64,000 nucleotides of DNA from Pseudomonas panipatensis (GCF_900099785.1 NZ_FNDS01000010.1:124001-188000); one strand, 5' to 3'; positions 49,142 to 58,491 are shown, counted from the stretch's first letter. The notes: generated by a model from the letters alone, not told the origin. A program made the numbers and translations.

Positions 49142-49218
49142 GTAGGGTGGGTGAGGAACGAAACCCATGCGCCTGGCGCGACGCGATGGGTATCGCTGCG
49201 CTCAACGCCATCCTACGG
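49142..49218. repeat. GTAGGATGGG-type intergenic repeat
   Basis: Outer arms CGTAGGGTGGG and CCATCCTACGG enclose about 55 bp. The 34 bases at 49185-49218 match 26797-26830 except at one position. It lies between a hydrolase gene and an EamA gene. Confidence 0.78.
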
Positions 49219-49292
49219 GCCGCGCCCTTCCCTGCGTTCGCCGGCTCGGCCAAGATAGTCGGCCCTCGCCTGACTGCCGCTCCAGGAGCCCC

Positions 49293-50174
49293 ATGAAGCC
49301 CCGCGATATTGCCGAATACCTGTTCCTCGCGCTGTCCTGGGGTCTGTCGTTCCTGGTGTTGCTGAAGGTGGTGGCCGGTTTCGGCTGGGTCGGGGCAGTG
49401 ACCTTTCGCGCCCTGGTCGCCAGTGCCACCCTGTTGCTGGCGGCGCGTCTGTGTGGCCGGCGCTTGTCGTTCCAGGGCCTGTGGCGCCCCTTGTGCGTGG
49501 TCGGCGCGACCACCGTGGCCGGGCAGTTGATTGGCCTGTGCTACGCCACGCCGCGCATCGGCACGGCCATGGCGGCGATCTTCGTGACTGCGATTCCGCT
49601 GTTCTCCATGCTCATCGGGCGCTTCTGGGGGCTGGAGCGGATCAGCCTCAGCGGCCTGGCCGGCCTGCTCCTGGGCTTCTCCGGCATGTTGCTGCTGGTA
49701 GGCTTCCCGGCGGTACCGGTGACCGACGAATTCCTGCTCGGCTGCGCCGCCTCGGTGTTCGGCGCCGTCTGCGCGGCCTTCGGCAGCAACTACGCGAGCC
49801 TGCGCCTGCGCACCGCGGGCTCCTGGGAAGTCACCAGCGGCGCCTTCCTGGTCGGCGGCCTACTGACCCTGCCACTGCTGTTCTGGGTGCCACCGCCGGC
49901 GCCACCGAGCGCGCTGGATTACCTCTACCTGGTGCTCTCCGGCAGCGTGATGAGCGCACTCAATTACGTGATCTATTTCGGCCTGGTCACGCGGATCGGC
50001 GCGACCCGCACCATCAGCGTGGAGTTCGTGGTCACGGTGGTCGCGGTGCTGGCCGGTGCCGGGCTGTTGCACGAGCGCCTGTCGCTGGTCCAGATCGGCG
50101 GCGCGGCGATCATCCTCTGCGGCTGCGCGCTGGTGCTCAACCTGCTGCCGCTGCGCGCCAAGGCGCAGGCCTGA
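49293..50174 (+). CDS. EamA/DMT-family permease
   Basis: A 293-residue permease with ten predicted helices and two EamA repeats (LALSWGLSFLVLLKV at the N-terminus and EFVVTVVAVLAGAGLLHERLS in the second repeat). AGGAG precedes the ATG at 49293. The substrate is unknown. It lies just after a repeat element and before the putA regulatory region, with no obvious functional link to either. Confidence 0.85.
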   Translation: MKPRDIAEYLFLALSWGLSFLVLLKVVAGFGWVGAVTFRALVASATLLLAARLCGRRLSFQGLWRPLCVVGATTVAGQLIGLCYATPRIGTAMAAIFVTAIPLFSMLIGRFWGLERISLSGLAGLLLGFSGMLLLVGFPAVPVTDEFLLGCAASVFGAVCAAFGSNYASLRLRTAGSWEVTSGAFLVGGLLTLPLLFWVPPPAPPSALDYLYLVLSGSVMSALNYVIYFGLVTRIGATRTISVEFVVTVVAVLAGAGLLHERLSLVQIGGAAIILCGCALVLNLLPLRAKAQA

Positions 50175-50615
50175 TCCGCTCCGCCAAAGGCACGGCAGGC
50201 AACGGCGTTGCCTCGGCGACCGTGCAGACGCGGTTGCACCCGCCCCGCCAGAGCTGAGCCTCTGCATGAAATCGGTGCCGGGGCGACGACAGTTCGCCCC
50301 GGCGAATCTATGCTGAGAACTCGCGGGCAAGCGGGTGCAACCCAATGCCATCCAGCGGCTTCCCACAGCGGCATATAGCACCCTGGCGTGCCCGTCCGGC
50401 GGGCGCACCCTGCCCTGTGATTACCTGAGAATGGCGCCATTTCGCTGCACGAAGCCCGCCAAAACCCGGCTTTTCGCACTGCCACGGTGCACCTTCGCCC
50501 GCGCTGAAAAAAGCCGCGAAGCAAGGGTTGCACCTGGTTGCACCCAAGAGCGTCGGCAGATTATTCTCTGCGCCAACTTGCATGCTTCTGCGCCACCCCT
50601 TCCAAAGGATTACCC
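50175..50615. promoter_or_regulatory. putA regulatory region with GTTGCA boxes
   Basis: 441 bp without a gene. GTTGCA occurs at 50233-50238, 50527-50532 and 50537-50542, and its complement TGCAAC at 50336-50341. The last two are 10 bp apart, about one helical turn, and sit 75-90 bp before putA. GTTGCA is the core recognised by the PutA ribbon-helix-helix domain in E. coli, so these are likely autoregulatory operators. Confidence 0.7.
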
Positions 50616-53600
50616 ATGGCTACCACCACGCTCGGCGTAAAACTCGACGACGCCACTCGCGAACGCCTCAAGCAGGCCGCGCAATTGCTCGACCGTACCC
50701 CGCACTGGTTGATCAAGCAGGCGATCTTCAATTACCTGGAGCGTGTCGAGGGTGGCCTGACCCCGCCGGAACTGTCCGGCCTGGCCGCCGCGGTCGGCGA
50801 GGAGCCGTTGGAAGCCCTGGGCGAACAAGGCCTGCAGGTGTTCCTCGACTTCGCCGAGAGCATCCTGCCGCAGTCGGTGCTGCGCGCCGCCATCACCGCC
50901 GCCTACCGCCGCCCGGAAACCGAGGCGCTGCCGATGCTGCTCGACCTCGCCCGACTGCCCAAGGCGCAGGCCGAGGCGGCCAACAAGCTGGCCCTGGGCA
51001 TCGCCGAGAAGCTGCGCAACCAGAAGAACGCCAGCGGCCGCCAGGGCCTGGTCCAGGGCCTGCTGCAGGAGTTCTCGCTGTCGTCGCAGGAAGGCGTGGC
51101 GTTGATGTGCCTGGCCGAGGCCCTGCTGCGCATTCCGGACAAGGCCACCCGCGACGCCCTGATCCGCGACAAGATCAGCAACGGCAACTGGAGCCAGCAC
51201 CTCGGCCAGAGCCCGTCGATGTTCGTCAACGCCGCCTCCTGGGGCCTGCTGATCACCGGCAAGCTGGTATCGACGCACAACGAAGCCGGCATGTCCTCGT
51301 CGCTCAACCGCATCATCGGCAAGAGCGGCGAGCCGCTGATCCGCAAGGGCGTGGACATGGCCATGCGCCTGATGGGCGAGCAGTTCGTCACCGGCGAGAC
51401 CATCGCCGAGGCCCTGGCCAATGCGGCCACCATGGAAAGCAAAGGCTTCCGCTACTCCTACGACATGCTCGGTGAAGCGGCGCTGACCGAGGAAGACGCC
51501 AAGCGCTACCTGGCGTCCTACGAACAAGCCATCCACGCCATCGGCAAGGCCTCGCACGGGCGCGGCATCTACGAAGGCCCGGGCATTTCCATCAAGCTCT
51601 CGGCGCTGCACCCGCGCTACAGCCGCGCGCAGTACGACCGGGTGATGGACGAGCTGTACCCGACCGTGCTCGGCCTGGTGAAAATGGCCAAGGACTACGA
51701 CATCGGCCTCAACATCGATGCCGAGGAAGCCGACCGCCTGGAGATTTCCCTCGACCTGCTCGAACGCCTCTGCTTCGACCCGGCGCTGGCCGGCTGGAAC
51801 GGCATCGGCTTCGTCATCCAGGCCTACCAGAAGCGCTGCCCGTATGTGATCGACTACGTCATCGACCTGGCCAAGCGCAGCCGCCACCGCCTGATGATCC
51901 GCCTGGTGAAAGGCGCCTACTGGGACAGCGAAATCAAGCTGGCCCAGGTCAACGGCCTGGAAGGCTACCCGGTGTACACGCGCAAGCCTTACACCGACGT
52001 GTCCTACATCGCCTGCGCGCGCAAGCTGCTCTCGGTGCCGGAAGCCATCTACCCGCAGTTCGCCACGCACAACGCCCACTCGCTGTCGGCCATCTACCAA
52101 CTGGCCGGGCAGAACTATTACCCGGGCCAGTACGAATTCCAGTGCCTGCACGGCATGGGCGAGCCGCTCTACGAACAGGTGGTGGGCAAGGTCGCCGACG
52201 GCAAGCTGAACCGTCCGTGCCGCATCTACGCGCCGGTGGGCAGCCACGAAACCCTGCTCGCCTACCTGGTGCGCCGCCTGCTGGAAAACGGCGCCAACAC
52301 CTCCTTCGTCAATCGCATCGCCGACCACTCCATTTCGCTCAAGGAACTGGTCCAGGACCCGGTGCAGCAGGTCGAGCAGATGGCCGCCCAGGAAGGCACC
52401 CTCGGCCTGCCGCACCCGCGCATCCCGCTGCCGCGCGAACTCTATGGCAAGGCCCGGCTAAACTCCGCCGGCATCGACCTGGCCAACGAACACCGCCTCG
52501 GCTCGCTGTCCTCGGCGCTGCTGAGCAGCACCAACCAGGCCTACCTGGCCCAACCGATCCTCGGTTACGACACGCCGGCGCCCGGCGCGGCCGAGCCGGT
52601 GCGCAACCCGGCCGACCACCGCGACCTGGTCGGCCACGTCCACGAGGCCAGCGAAGCCGACATCAAGAGCGCCATCCTCGGCTCGCTGAGCAGCGCGCCG
52701 ATCTGGCAATCGACCCAGCCGGCCGAACGCGCCGCCATCCTCGAACGGGCCGCCGACCAGATGGAAGCGGAAACCCAGCAGCTCATGGGCCTGCTGGTGC
52801 GCGAATCGGGCAAGACCTTCGCCAACGCCATCGCCGAAGTGCGCGAGGCGGTGGACTTCCTGCGCTACTACGGCGCCCAGGTGCGCAACCACTTCGCCAA
52901 TGACAGCCACCGCCCGCTGGGCCCGGTGGTCTGCATCAGCCCGTGGAACTTCCCGCTGGCGATCTTCACCGGCCAGGTGGCCGCCGCCCTGGCCGCCGGC
53001 AATACCGTGCTGGCCAAGCCCGCCGAGCAGACCCCGTTGATCGCCGCCCAGGCCGTGCGCATCCTGCTCGAAGCCGGCGTGCCCGCCGGCGCCGTGCAAC
53101 TGCTGCCGGGCCGCGGCGAAACCGTCGGCGCCCGCCTGGTCGGCGACGAGCGCGTGCGTGGCGTGATGTTCACCGGCTCCACCGAAGTCGCCGGCATCCT
53201 CCAGCGCACTATCGCCGGACGCCTCGACGCCCAGGGCCGCGCCATTCCGCTGATCGCCGAAACCGGCGGCCTCAACGCAATGATCGTCGACTCCTCGGCG
53301 CTCGCCGAACAGGTGGTGGTGGATGTGCTCAACTCCGCCTTCGACAGCGCCGGCCAGCGCTGCTCGGCGCTGCGCGTGCTGTGCGTGCAGGCCGACGTCG
53401 CCGACCGCGTGGTGGCCATGCTCAAGGGCGCCATGAGCGAGTACAACCTCGGCTCGCCGGAGCGCCTGCACACCGACATCGGCCCGGTCATCGACGCCGA
53501 CGCCAAGGCCGGCATCGAGCAACACATCCAGGCCATGCGCGACAAAGGCCGCAAGGTGTTCCAGGGCGCGCGCAGCAATGCCGAGGAAATCAAGCGCGGC

Positions 53601-54554
53601 ACCTTCGTCGTGCCGACCCTGATCGAACTGGACAGCTTCGACGAACTCAAGCGCGAGATCTTCGGCCCGGTGCTGCACCTGGTGCGCTACGAGCGCGCCG
53701 ACCTGGACAAGCTGCTGCAACAAATCAACGACAGTGGCTACGGCCTGACCCTCGGCGTGCACACGCGCATCGACGAGACCATCGGCCAGGTGGTGGACAG
53801 CGCCAAGGTCGGCAACCTCTACGTCAACCGCAACGTGGTCGGCGCGGTGGTCGGCGTGCAGCCGTTCGGTGGCGAAGGCCTGTCCGGCACCGGTCCCAAG
53901 GCCGGTGGCCCGCTGTACCTCTATCGCCTGCTGGCGACCCGTCCGCACGATGCGGTGGCGCGCCAACTGCAAGGCGACGGCGCGCAGCCGGTGGCACGCC
54001 CGGAGGCGGCGCAGAAAGCCCTCGACGCCTTCAGCGAGTGGGCCGCCCAGCAGGAACCGGCGCTGGCCGCGCTGATCGCCGACTATCGCAAGCTGTCGCA
54101 GAGCTACACCAGCCAGGTGCTCAACGGCCCGACCGGCGAGCGCAACAGCTATAGCCTGCTGCCGCGCGAACAGGTGCTGTGCCTGGCCGAAGAACGCGCC
54201 GACCTGCTCGCGCAACTGGCCGCAGCGCTCAGCGTGGGCAGCCGCGTCCTCTGCCTGCAGAGCCACAGCGAGCTGATCGCCAGCCTGCCCAAGGCGGCGC
54301 GCCAGCGCATCGACCTGATCGCCGACTGGACTGCGACCGACAGCCCGTTCGACGCCATCCTCCATCACGGTGACTCCGACCAGTTGCGCCTGGTCTGCCA
54401 ACAGGCGGCGCAACGCAAGGGCGCCATCGTCAGCGTCTGCGGGCTGAACCGCGGGGAAACCGACATCCCGCTGGAGCGCCTGCTGATCGAACGCGCCCTG
54501 AGCGTCAACACCGCCGCCGCCGGCGGCAACGCCAGCCTGATGACCATCGGCTGA
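50616..54554 (+). CDS. putA: Trifunctional PutA: RHH repressor, proline dehydrogenase, P5C dehydrogenase
   Basis: 1312 residues. Residues 1-47 form a ribbon-helix-helix DNA-binding domain (TTTLGVKLDDATRERLKQAA). The FAD-dependent proline dehydrogenase barrel follows, with RLMIRLVKGAYWDSEIKLAQ. The glutamate-semialdehyde dehydrogenase part has CISPWNFPLAIFTG and the catalytic Cys in FDSAGQRCSALRVL. A C-terminal aldehyde-dehydrogenase-like tail completes the long form. It oxidises proline to glutamate at the membrane and represses its own promoter without proline. AAAGGA precedes the ATG. No putP gene is adjacent. Confidence 0.96.
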   Translation: MATTTLGVKLDDATRERLKQAAQLLDRTPHWLIKQAIFNYLERVEGGLTPPELSGLAAAVGEEPLEALGEQGLQVFLDFAESILPQSVLRAAITAAYRRPETEALPMLLDLARLPKAQAEAANKLALGIAEKLRNQKNASGRQGLVQGLLQEFSLSSQEGVALMCLAEALLRIPDKATRDALIRDKISNGNWSQHLGQSPSMFVNAASWGLLITGKLVSTHNEAGMSSSLNRIIGKSGEPLIRKGVDMAMRLMGEQFVTGETIAEALANAATMESKGFRYSYDMLGEAALTEEDAKRYLASYEQAIHAIGKASHGRGIYEGPGISIKLSALHPRYSRAQYDRVMDELYPTVLGLVKMAKDYDIGLNIDAEEADRLEISLDLLERLCFDPALAGWNGIGFVIQAYQKRCPYVIDYVIDLAKRSRHRLMIRLVKGAYWDSEIKLAQVNGLEGYPVYTRKPYTDVSYIACARKLLSVPEAIYPQFATHNAHSLSAIYQLAGQNYYPGQYEFQCLHGMGEPLYEQVVGKVADGKLNRPCRIYAPVGSHETLLAYLVRRLLENGANTSFVNRIADHSISLKELVQDPVQQVEQMAAQEGTLGLPHPRIPLPRELYGKARLNSAGIDLANEHRLGSLSSALLSSTNQAYLAQPILGYDTPAPGAAEPVRNPADHRDLVGHVHEASEADIKSAILGSLSSAPIWQSTQPAERAAILERAADQMEAETQQLMGLLVRESGKTFANAIAEVREAVDFLRYYGAQVRNHFANDSHRPLGPVVCISPWNFPLAIFTGQVAAALAAGNTVLAKPAEQTPLIAAQAVRILLEAGVPAGAVQLLPGRGETVGARLVGDERVRGVMFTGSTEVAGILQRTIAGRLDAQGRAIPLIAETGGLNAMIVDSSALAEQVVVDVLNSAFDSAGQRCSALRVLCVQADVADRVVAMLKGAMSEYNLGSPERLHTDIGPVIDADAKAGIEQHIQAMRDKGRKVFQGARSNAEEIKRGTFVVPTLIELDSFDELKREIFGPVLHLVRYERADLDKLLQQINDSGYGLTLGVHTRIDETIGQVVDSAKVGNLYVNRNVVGAVVGVQPFGGEGLSGTGPKAGGPLYLYRLLATRPHDAVARQLQGDGAQPVARPEAAQKALDAFSEWAAQQEPALAALIADYRKLSQSYTSQVLNGPTGERNSYSLLPREQVLCLAEERADLLAQLAAALSVGSRVLCLQSHSELIASLPKAARQRIDLIADWTATDSPFDAILHHGDSDQLRLVCQQAAQRKGAIVSVCGLNRGETDIPLERLLIERALSVNTAAAGGNASLMTIG

Positions 54555-54573
54555 CCCACCCGCCCGGCACCCT

Positions 54574-54625
54574 GCGCCGCCACTCCCCTGACGGAGCGGC
54601 TACCCGCCACGGCGGCGCGGTTTTT
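54574..54625 (+). terminator. Possible putA terminator
   Basis: GCGCCGCC (54574-54581) pairs with GGCGGCGC (54611-54618) around a 29-base loop, followed by GG and five T. It begins 20 bp after the putA stop. The long loop makes it moderate evidence. Confidence 0.45.
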
Positions 54626-54753
54626 CCGCAGCGCCTATCCGCGCACCCGGCGCCGGCCGCCACGGCGGCGCCACTGGCGGGGCCACCAGCCCCGCCGGTC
54701 GTTTTCCGCAGCCCATGGGCAAGGGCCTGCGGCTATGGCTATGATCGCTAGCC

Positions 54754-55155
54754 ATGACACCCACACCCCCGCTCCGCCAACCCTGCCCGCCCGGCGCCTG
54801 CACCTGCGACCGTGAACGCCTGCTGGATACCCCAGGCGCCGATGTGCGCATCCTGCTGCTGACGCGCCAGGAAGAGCTGCGCCTGCTCGAACGCCTGGAG
54901 AATCTGCACAGCCTGGCCGATCTCGAACACTTGCAGCAGCGCCTGTACGAGCAACTCGGCCTGCGCCTGCGCATCGCTCCGAGCCACAACGAAGTGCGCA
55001 GCATGCGTGGCATCGCCATCCAGATCGACGAACTGCCGGGCCTCTGCCGCAAGACCCGGCAGAACATCCCGGCGGCGATCCGCCGGGGCCTGGAAAAATG
55101 CCCGGAAATCGCCTGGCGCCTGCTCGACGCCCACGACCTGTTGCGCGATGCCTGA
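54754..55155 (+). CDS. Conserved-looking protein of unknown function with N-terminal Cys cluster
   Basis: 133 residues. The N-terminus has three close cysteines (PCPPGACTCDRERLL) and a fourth further on (LPGLCRKTRQ), a possible metal or Fe-S site. The middle is helical and Leu/Arg-rich (LTRQEELRLLERLENLHSLADLEHLQQRL), followed by a KTRQNIPAAIRR-type basic segment. I do not recognise the family. It lies between putA and the AT-rich region; a long antisense frame overlaps it, but the charged amphipathic composition here looks more genuine. Confidence 0.55.
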   Translation: MTPTPPLRQPCPPGACTCDRERLLDTPGADVRILLLTRQEELRLLERLENLHSLADLEHLQQRLYEQLGLRLRIAPSHNEVRSMRGIAIQIDELPGLCRKTRQNIPAAIRRGLEKCPEIAWRLLDAHDLLRDA

Positions 55156-55759
55156 GTCGCCGCCCGACGCGACGCCACAATCGACTGCAACATCAGTCCA
55201 TATCTCCTTGTTTAAGCGCATATCCTTTGCACTTCGGAGAAGGCATCAATCAATTAATCGACAATGCTTTATCGATATTAAACAACCGCCAGCAACAACA
55301 ATACGCACAACACCACCCCACACTAAAAGACTCAAAATAATGTTTCGTTTATATAATCAGCAGCCATATAAACGGCACCCATCCTGTTTACTCAAAGCCA
55401 AATTCGATATCCCACTTCTTCTTTCGCGGAATAATTGATAGTGCAAAACGACATAGCAAACTGACGTACGGTCATCCGTCCCTGATCGACGCTTTCACGG
55501 CAGATTGCCGACGGCAAAAGGCACCGACCAACCCGGCAAAATAAAGGCAAACGCCGCTGAAAATACGCAAAAAACACAGACAACTACCCGGCAAAACGCC
55601 GACATCAGAAATCGATGCCCGCCCTGCAAAAAGCCAAATTTCCGGCTCTTTCAGTCCCCCAAAAGCGCTTTTTCGCAAAATGGACGATCTACTGGCGCGC
55701 TGCTACTGTTCCCGGTCTTACATGGAAATGACGCCACTTCTGACCTTTGGGACCCCATC
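55156..55759. other. AT-rich regulatory region upstream of the exopolysaccharide locus
   Basis: About 600 bp, visibly far richer in A and T than the rest of the window, especially 55190-55450 and 55510-55680. It holds the inverted repeat at 55347-55373 with a TATAAT, and a 12-bp palindrome AAAAGCGCTTTT at 55661-55672. Short frames on both strands lack ribosome sites. The composition suggests a foreign origin or a silencer-bound promoter region. Confidence 0.65.
55347..55373. promoter_or_regulatory. Inverted repeat with embedded TATAAT
   Basis: GTTTATAT (55347-55354) and ATATAAAC (55366-55373) are perfect inverted arms with an 11-bp spacer; TATAAT occupies 55352-55357. No good -35 is seen. 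A candidate operator-promoter, about 390 bp before the first gene of the locus. Confidence 0.5.
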
Positions 55760-57154
55760 ATGTCAAGCCAATATCCCAGAGTTGCAGTCCTCGGCAGCTT
55801 TACTTCTGGACTGGGTCTGCCCGAGTTAAACCGCTTCAGTGATCTGAATACACTTCTGCAAGCGCCGGCCTTCGATGTCTTATTGCTCGACATGTCCGGC
55901 AGCAGTGCGGGACAGGCACTTCGCCGGCTACGCAAGAGCACTGTCTACCGCTTCAGCCTGATTTACTGCTGCCGCGATCTGGACGCCTGGTGCGAGGCGC
56001 TGGGAGATGGCGCCCCACCCTCCGAAATGAAGGAGATCGCGCCGCTCTGGCGCCTGTGGAAGGCGCGCTTCAGCCTGTTCAATCGCAGCGGCACCGCCGA
56101 TCGCTTCGAGAGCCGGGTACTGTCCTGGCTGTGGCTGCGCTCCAGCGCCGAAGTGCATGCGCTGCGCGCCCCGGAAGTCCCTCAGCACTACCGCTACCCC
56201 TTGCTGGAAGTCCTGGCCGAGGACGAAAAGGTCAACACCTTCGCCTGGCTGAAGCTGATGACCGAGCAGAAATGGCTGGAGGAAGGCGTCCTGGTCGATC
56301 GCATCCGCCTCTGCGCGGACTGCGGCTCGGGACGCTTGAACTACGTCGATGTGTGCCCGGAATGCCATACGCTGGATATCGCCCGCCAGCCGTCGCTGCA
56401 CTGTTTTACCTGCGGCCACGTCGGCGCTCAGGAAACCTTCCTCAAGGATGGCATGCTGCTCTGCCCCAACTGCCTGAACCGCCTGCGCCATATCGGCAGC
56501 GACTACGATCGCCCGCTGGAGAACTACCGTTGCCGTTCCTGCCAGGCATTCTTCGTCGACGCCGAGGTGGAGGCGCGCTGCCTGGACTGCGGATCGGCGC
56601 ACGCGCCCGACAAATTGCGCATCCGCGAAATCCGCCACTTCCGCCTGAGCGAAGCGGGGCGCCTGCGCTGCCGCCAGGGGTTCAGCAACGAGGACGCCGG
56701 ACTCAATCAGTTCGGCCGGCTCAACCTGCTGGCGGGCAAGGACTTCTACGAGCTGCTGAGCTGGCAGTTGCAACTGGTGCGCCGCTATCGGCAACCGTCC
56801 TTCTCGCTGATCGGCCTGCGTTTCGTCAATCTGACCGAAACCCTGGTTCGCCTCGGCGAACACAGCGGGCATGCGTTCGTCGACAGCCTGGTCGATCGCT
56901 TGCAGGAAGCGGTCCGCGAGACCGACCGCTGCACGCGCAGCACCGAGGAATTCTTCTGGCTCATGCTGCCGCATACCGATGCGGACGGGCTGCTCGTGGT
57001 CAAACAGCGCCTGAGCCAGGTCGCCGAGCTGTTTTCCTCGCCGGAGGTCAGTGAGATCTCACTGCGCATCGTCAGCTTCACCGCGCCCGAGGATCTGCTC
57101 GAGCAGGAAACCGGCGAGCTTCTGCTGGCCCGCCTCGCCAGCGAAATGGCGTGA
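55760..57154 (+). CDS. Receiver-like / CxxC zinc-knuckle (TackOD1-like) / degenerate GGDEF protein
   Basis: 464 residues in three parts. Residues 1-80 resemble a receiver domain (DVLLLDMSG) but lack the usual acidic pair and lysine. Residues 185-277 hold six CxxC pairs (185/188, 199/202, 215/218, 235/238, 258/261, 274/277), a zinc-ribbon array like the TackOD1 output domain. Residues about 315-460 form a GGDEF fold with STEEF (394-398) in place of GGDEF, while RETD (386-389) sits where the inhibitory I-site would be. It cannot be an active cyclase but may bind c-di-GMP. It is first in the operon, 7 bp before the synthase gene. The receptor role is inferred. Confidence 0.75.
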   Translation: MSSQYPRVAVLGSFTSGLGLPELNRFSDLNTLLQAPAFDVLLLDMSGSSAGQALRRLRKSTVYRFSLIYCCRDLDAWCEALGDGAPPSEMKEIAPLWRLWKARFSLFNRSGTADRFESRVLSWLWLRSSAEVHALRAPEVPQHYRYPLLEVLAEDEKVNTFAWLKLMTEQKWLEEGVLVDRIRLCADCGSGRLNYVDVCPECHTLDIARQPSLHCFTCGHVGAQETFLKDGMLLCPNCLNRLRHIGSDYDRPLENYRCRSCQAFFVDAEVEARCLDCGSAHAPDKLRIREIRHFRLSEAGRLRCRQGFSNEDAGLNQFGRLNLLAGKDFYELLSWQLQLVRRYRQPSFSLIGLRFVNLTETLVRLGEHSGHAFVDSLVDRLQEAVRETDRCTRSTEEFFWLMLPHTDADGLLVVKQRLSQVAELFSSPEVSEISLRIVSFTAPEDLLEQETGELLLARLASEMA

Positions 57155-57161
57155 GGTCGAG

Positions 57162-58490
57162 ATGAGCCTTCCTTTCGAGCAAGTGCAGAACATCCTCGCC
57201 CAACTGGGCGGGCAGGATGGCCTCAGCCATCTGTTCTACATGCTGTTCCCCTTCTTCCTGCTCTTCGAGTTGCCGCTCAACCTGCTGGTGCTGGTGGGGG
57301 TCTTGCGCTGGTTCGTGCGGCGCCGCTCGGCCGTTCCGCAGCGGAGTCTCTACCAGCCCAGGGTCTCGTGCATCATCACCTGCTACAGCGAAGGCATGGA
57401 CGTGCAGACGACCCTGCTGAGTCTCTGCGAGCAGACCTACCCCGGGCACATCGAGATGATTCCGGTGGTCGATGGGGCAACCGTGAATCACCCGACGCTG
57501 GATGCCGTGCGCAGTTTCCGCGTCGATCCGCAGTTGTACCCGCGGCGGCACCTGCGGCCGATCGCCAAGTGGCAACGGGGTGGCCGGGTGTCGTCGTTGA
57601 ATGCCGGACTGGCACATGCCAGCGGCGAGATCGTCATGGCCCTCGACGGCGACACCTCGTTCGACAACAACATGGTCGGCGCCATCGTGCGCAATTTCGC
57701 CGACCCCTCGGTGCCGGCGGTGGCCGGAAGCCTGCGCGTGCGCAATACCTGGAGTTCGCTGACCACGGCGATGCAGGCGCTGGAGTACCTGCTGTCGATC
57801 CATATGTCGAAGATCGGCCTGGCCGAATGGAACCTGGTGAACAACGTCTCGGGGGCCTTCGGCGCCTTCCGCCGCAGCTTCCTGGTGAAGATCGGCGGCT
57901 GGAACACCCACACCGCGGAAGACCTCGACCTGACCCTGCGCATCAAGAGCTACTTCCGCCGCCACAACCTGCGCATTCCGTTCGAGCCCGAAGCCGTCGG
58001 TCACACCGACGCGCCGGTGAAGTTCCGCGATTTCCTCATGCAGCGGCTGCGCTGGGACGGCGACCTGTTCTTCCTCTATGTGCGCAAGCACAGCCACAGC
58101 ATCAACCCGCGCCTGCTGGGCTGGCGCGGGTTCCTCATGGTCCTGATCAGTGGCTTCTTCTTCCAGTTGGTGCTGCCGTTCATCATCGTCGGCTACACCG
58201 TGCTGGCAGTGGTGCTGTTGCCCGGTTCGACGCTGCTGATTCTGTTCTCGCTGGTGTACCTGCTGTATCTGAGCATCACCGTCATTCTGTTCGTCAACCT
58301 GTTGCTCATGGTCTGCGACCGGCCACGGCAAGACCTACCGCTCGCCATACTGCTGCCGATCTACCCGCTGTTCATGCTGTTCATGCGCTGCTGGAGCGCA
58401 GTCGCCATGCTCAACGAAATGTTCCGGCGCGGCCATGAGGAAACCAGCATGGCGCCCTGGTGGGTCTTGAAGAAAGCCACGAGGTTCTGA
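57162..58490 (+). CDS. Processive family-2 glycosyltransferase (exopolysaccharide synthase)
   Basis: 442 residues. One or two N-terminal helices (about 25-52) precede a GT2 catalytic domain with the DxD in ALDGDTSFD (Asp162/Asp164), the TAED acceptor motif (Glu253-Asp254) and QRLRW (294-298), then C-terminal helices (about 322-410). This is the layout of processive synthases such as PgaC, hyaluronan synthase and Alg8, which polymerise and extrude a glycan through the inner membrane. There is no PilZ domain. It lies between the CxxC/degenerate-GGDEF gene and the outer-membrane protein gene (2 bp away). The polymer is unknown. Confidence 0.88.
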   Translation: MSLPFEQVQNILAQLGGQDGLSHLFYMLFPFFLLFELPLNLLVLVGVLRWFVRRRSAVPQRSLYQPRVSCIITCYSEGMDVQTTLLSLCEQTYPGHIEMIPVVDGATVNHPTLDAVRSFRVDPQLYPRRHLRPIAKWQRGGRVSSLNAGLAHASGEIVMALDGDTSFDNNMVGAIVRNFADPSVPAVAGSLRVRNTWSSLTTAMQALEYLLSIHMSKIGLAEWNLVNNVSGAFGAFRRSFLVKIGGWNTHTAEDLDLTLRIKSYFRRHNLRIPFEPEAVGHTDAPVKFRDFLMQRLRWDGDLFFLYVRKHSHSINPRLLGWRGFLMVLISGFFFQLVLPFIIVGYTVLAVVLLPGSTLLILFSLVYLLYLSITVILFVNLLLMVCDRPRQDLPLAILLPIYPLFMLFMRCWSAVAMLNEMFRRGHEETSMAPWWVLKKATRF

Positions 58491-58491
58491 C

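Noticed and set aside
52458..54413. 651-codon minus-strand frame
   Set aside because: Entirely antisense to putA, with low-complexity His/Val/Gly/Ala composition and no domain.
55661..55672. AAAAGCGCTTTT as a terminator
   Set aside because: The palindrome has no loop and too short a stem; it is more likely a protein site or chance.
55392..55678. Two short minus-strand frames in the AT-rich region
   Set aside because: They overlap each other, lack ribosome sites and show no motif.
55660..55760. Sigma54 promoter before the glycan operon
   Set aside because: A TGGC near 55690 is not followed by GC at the required spacing.
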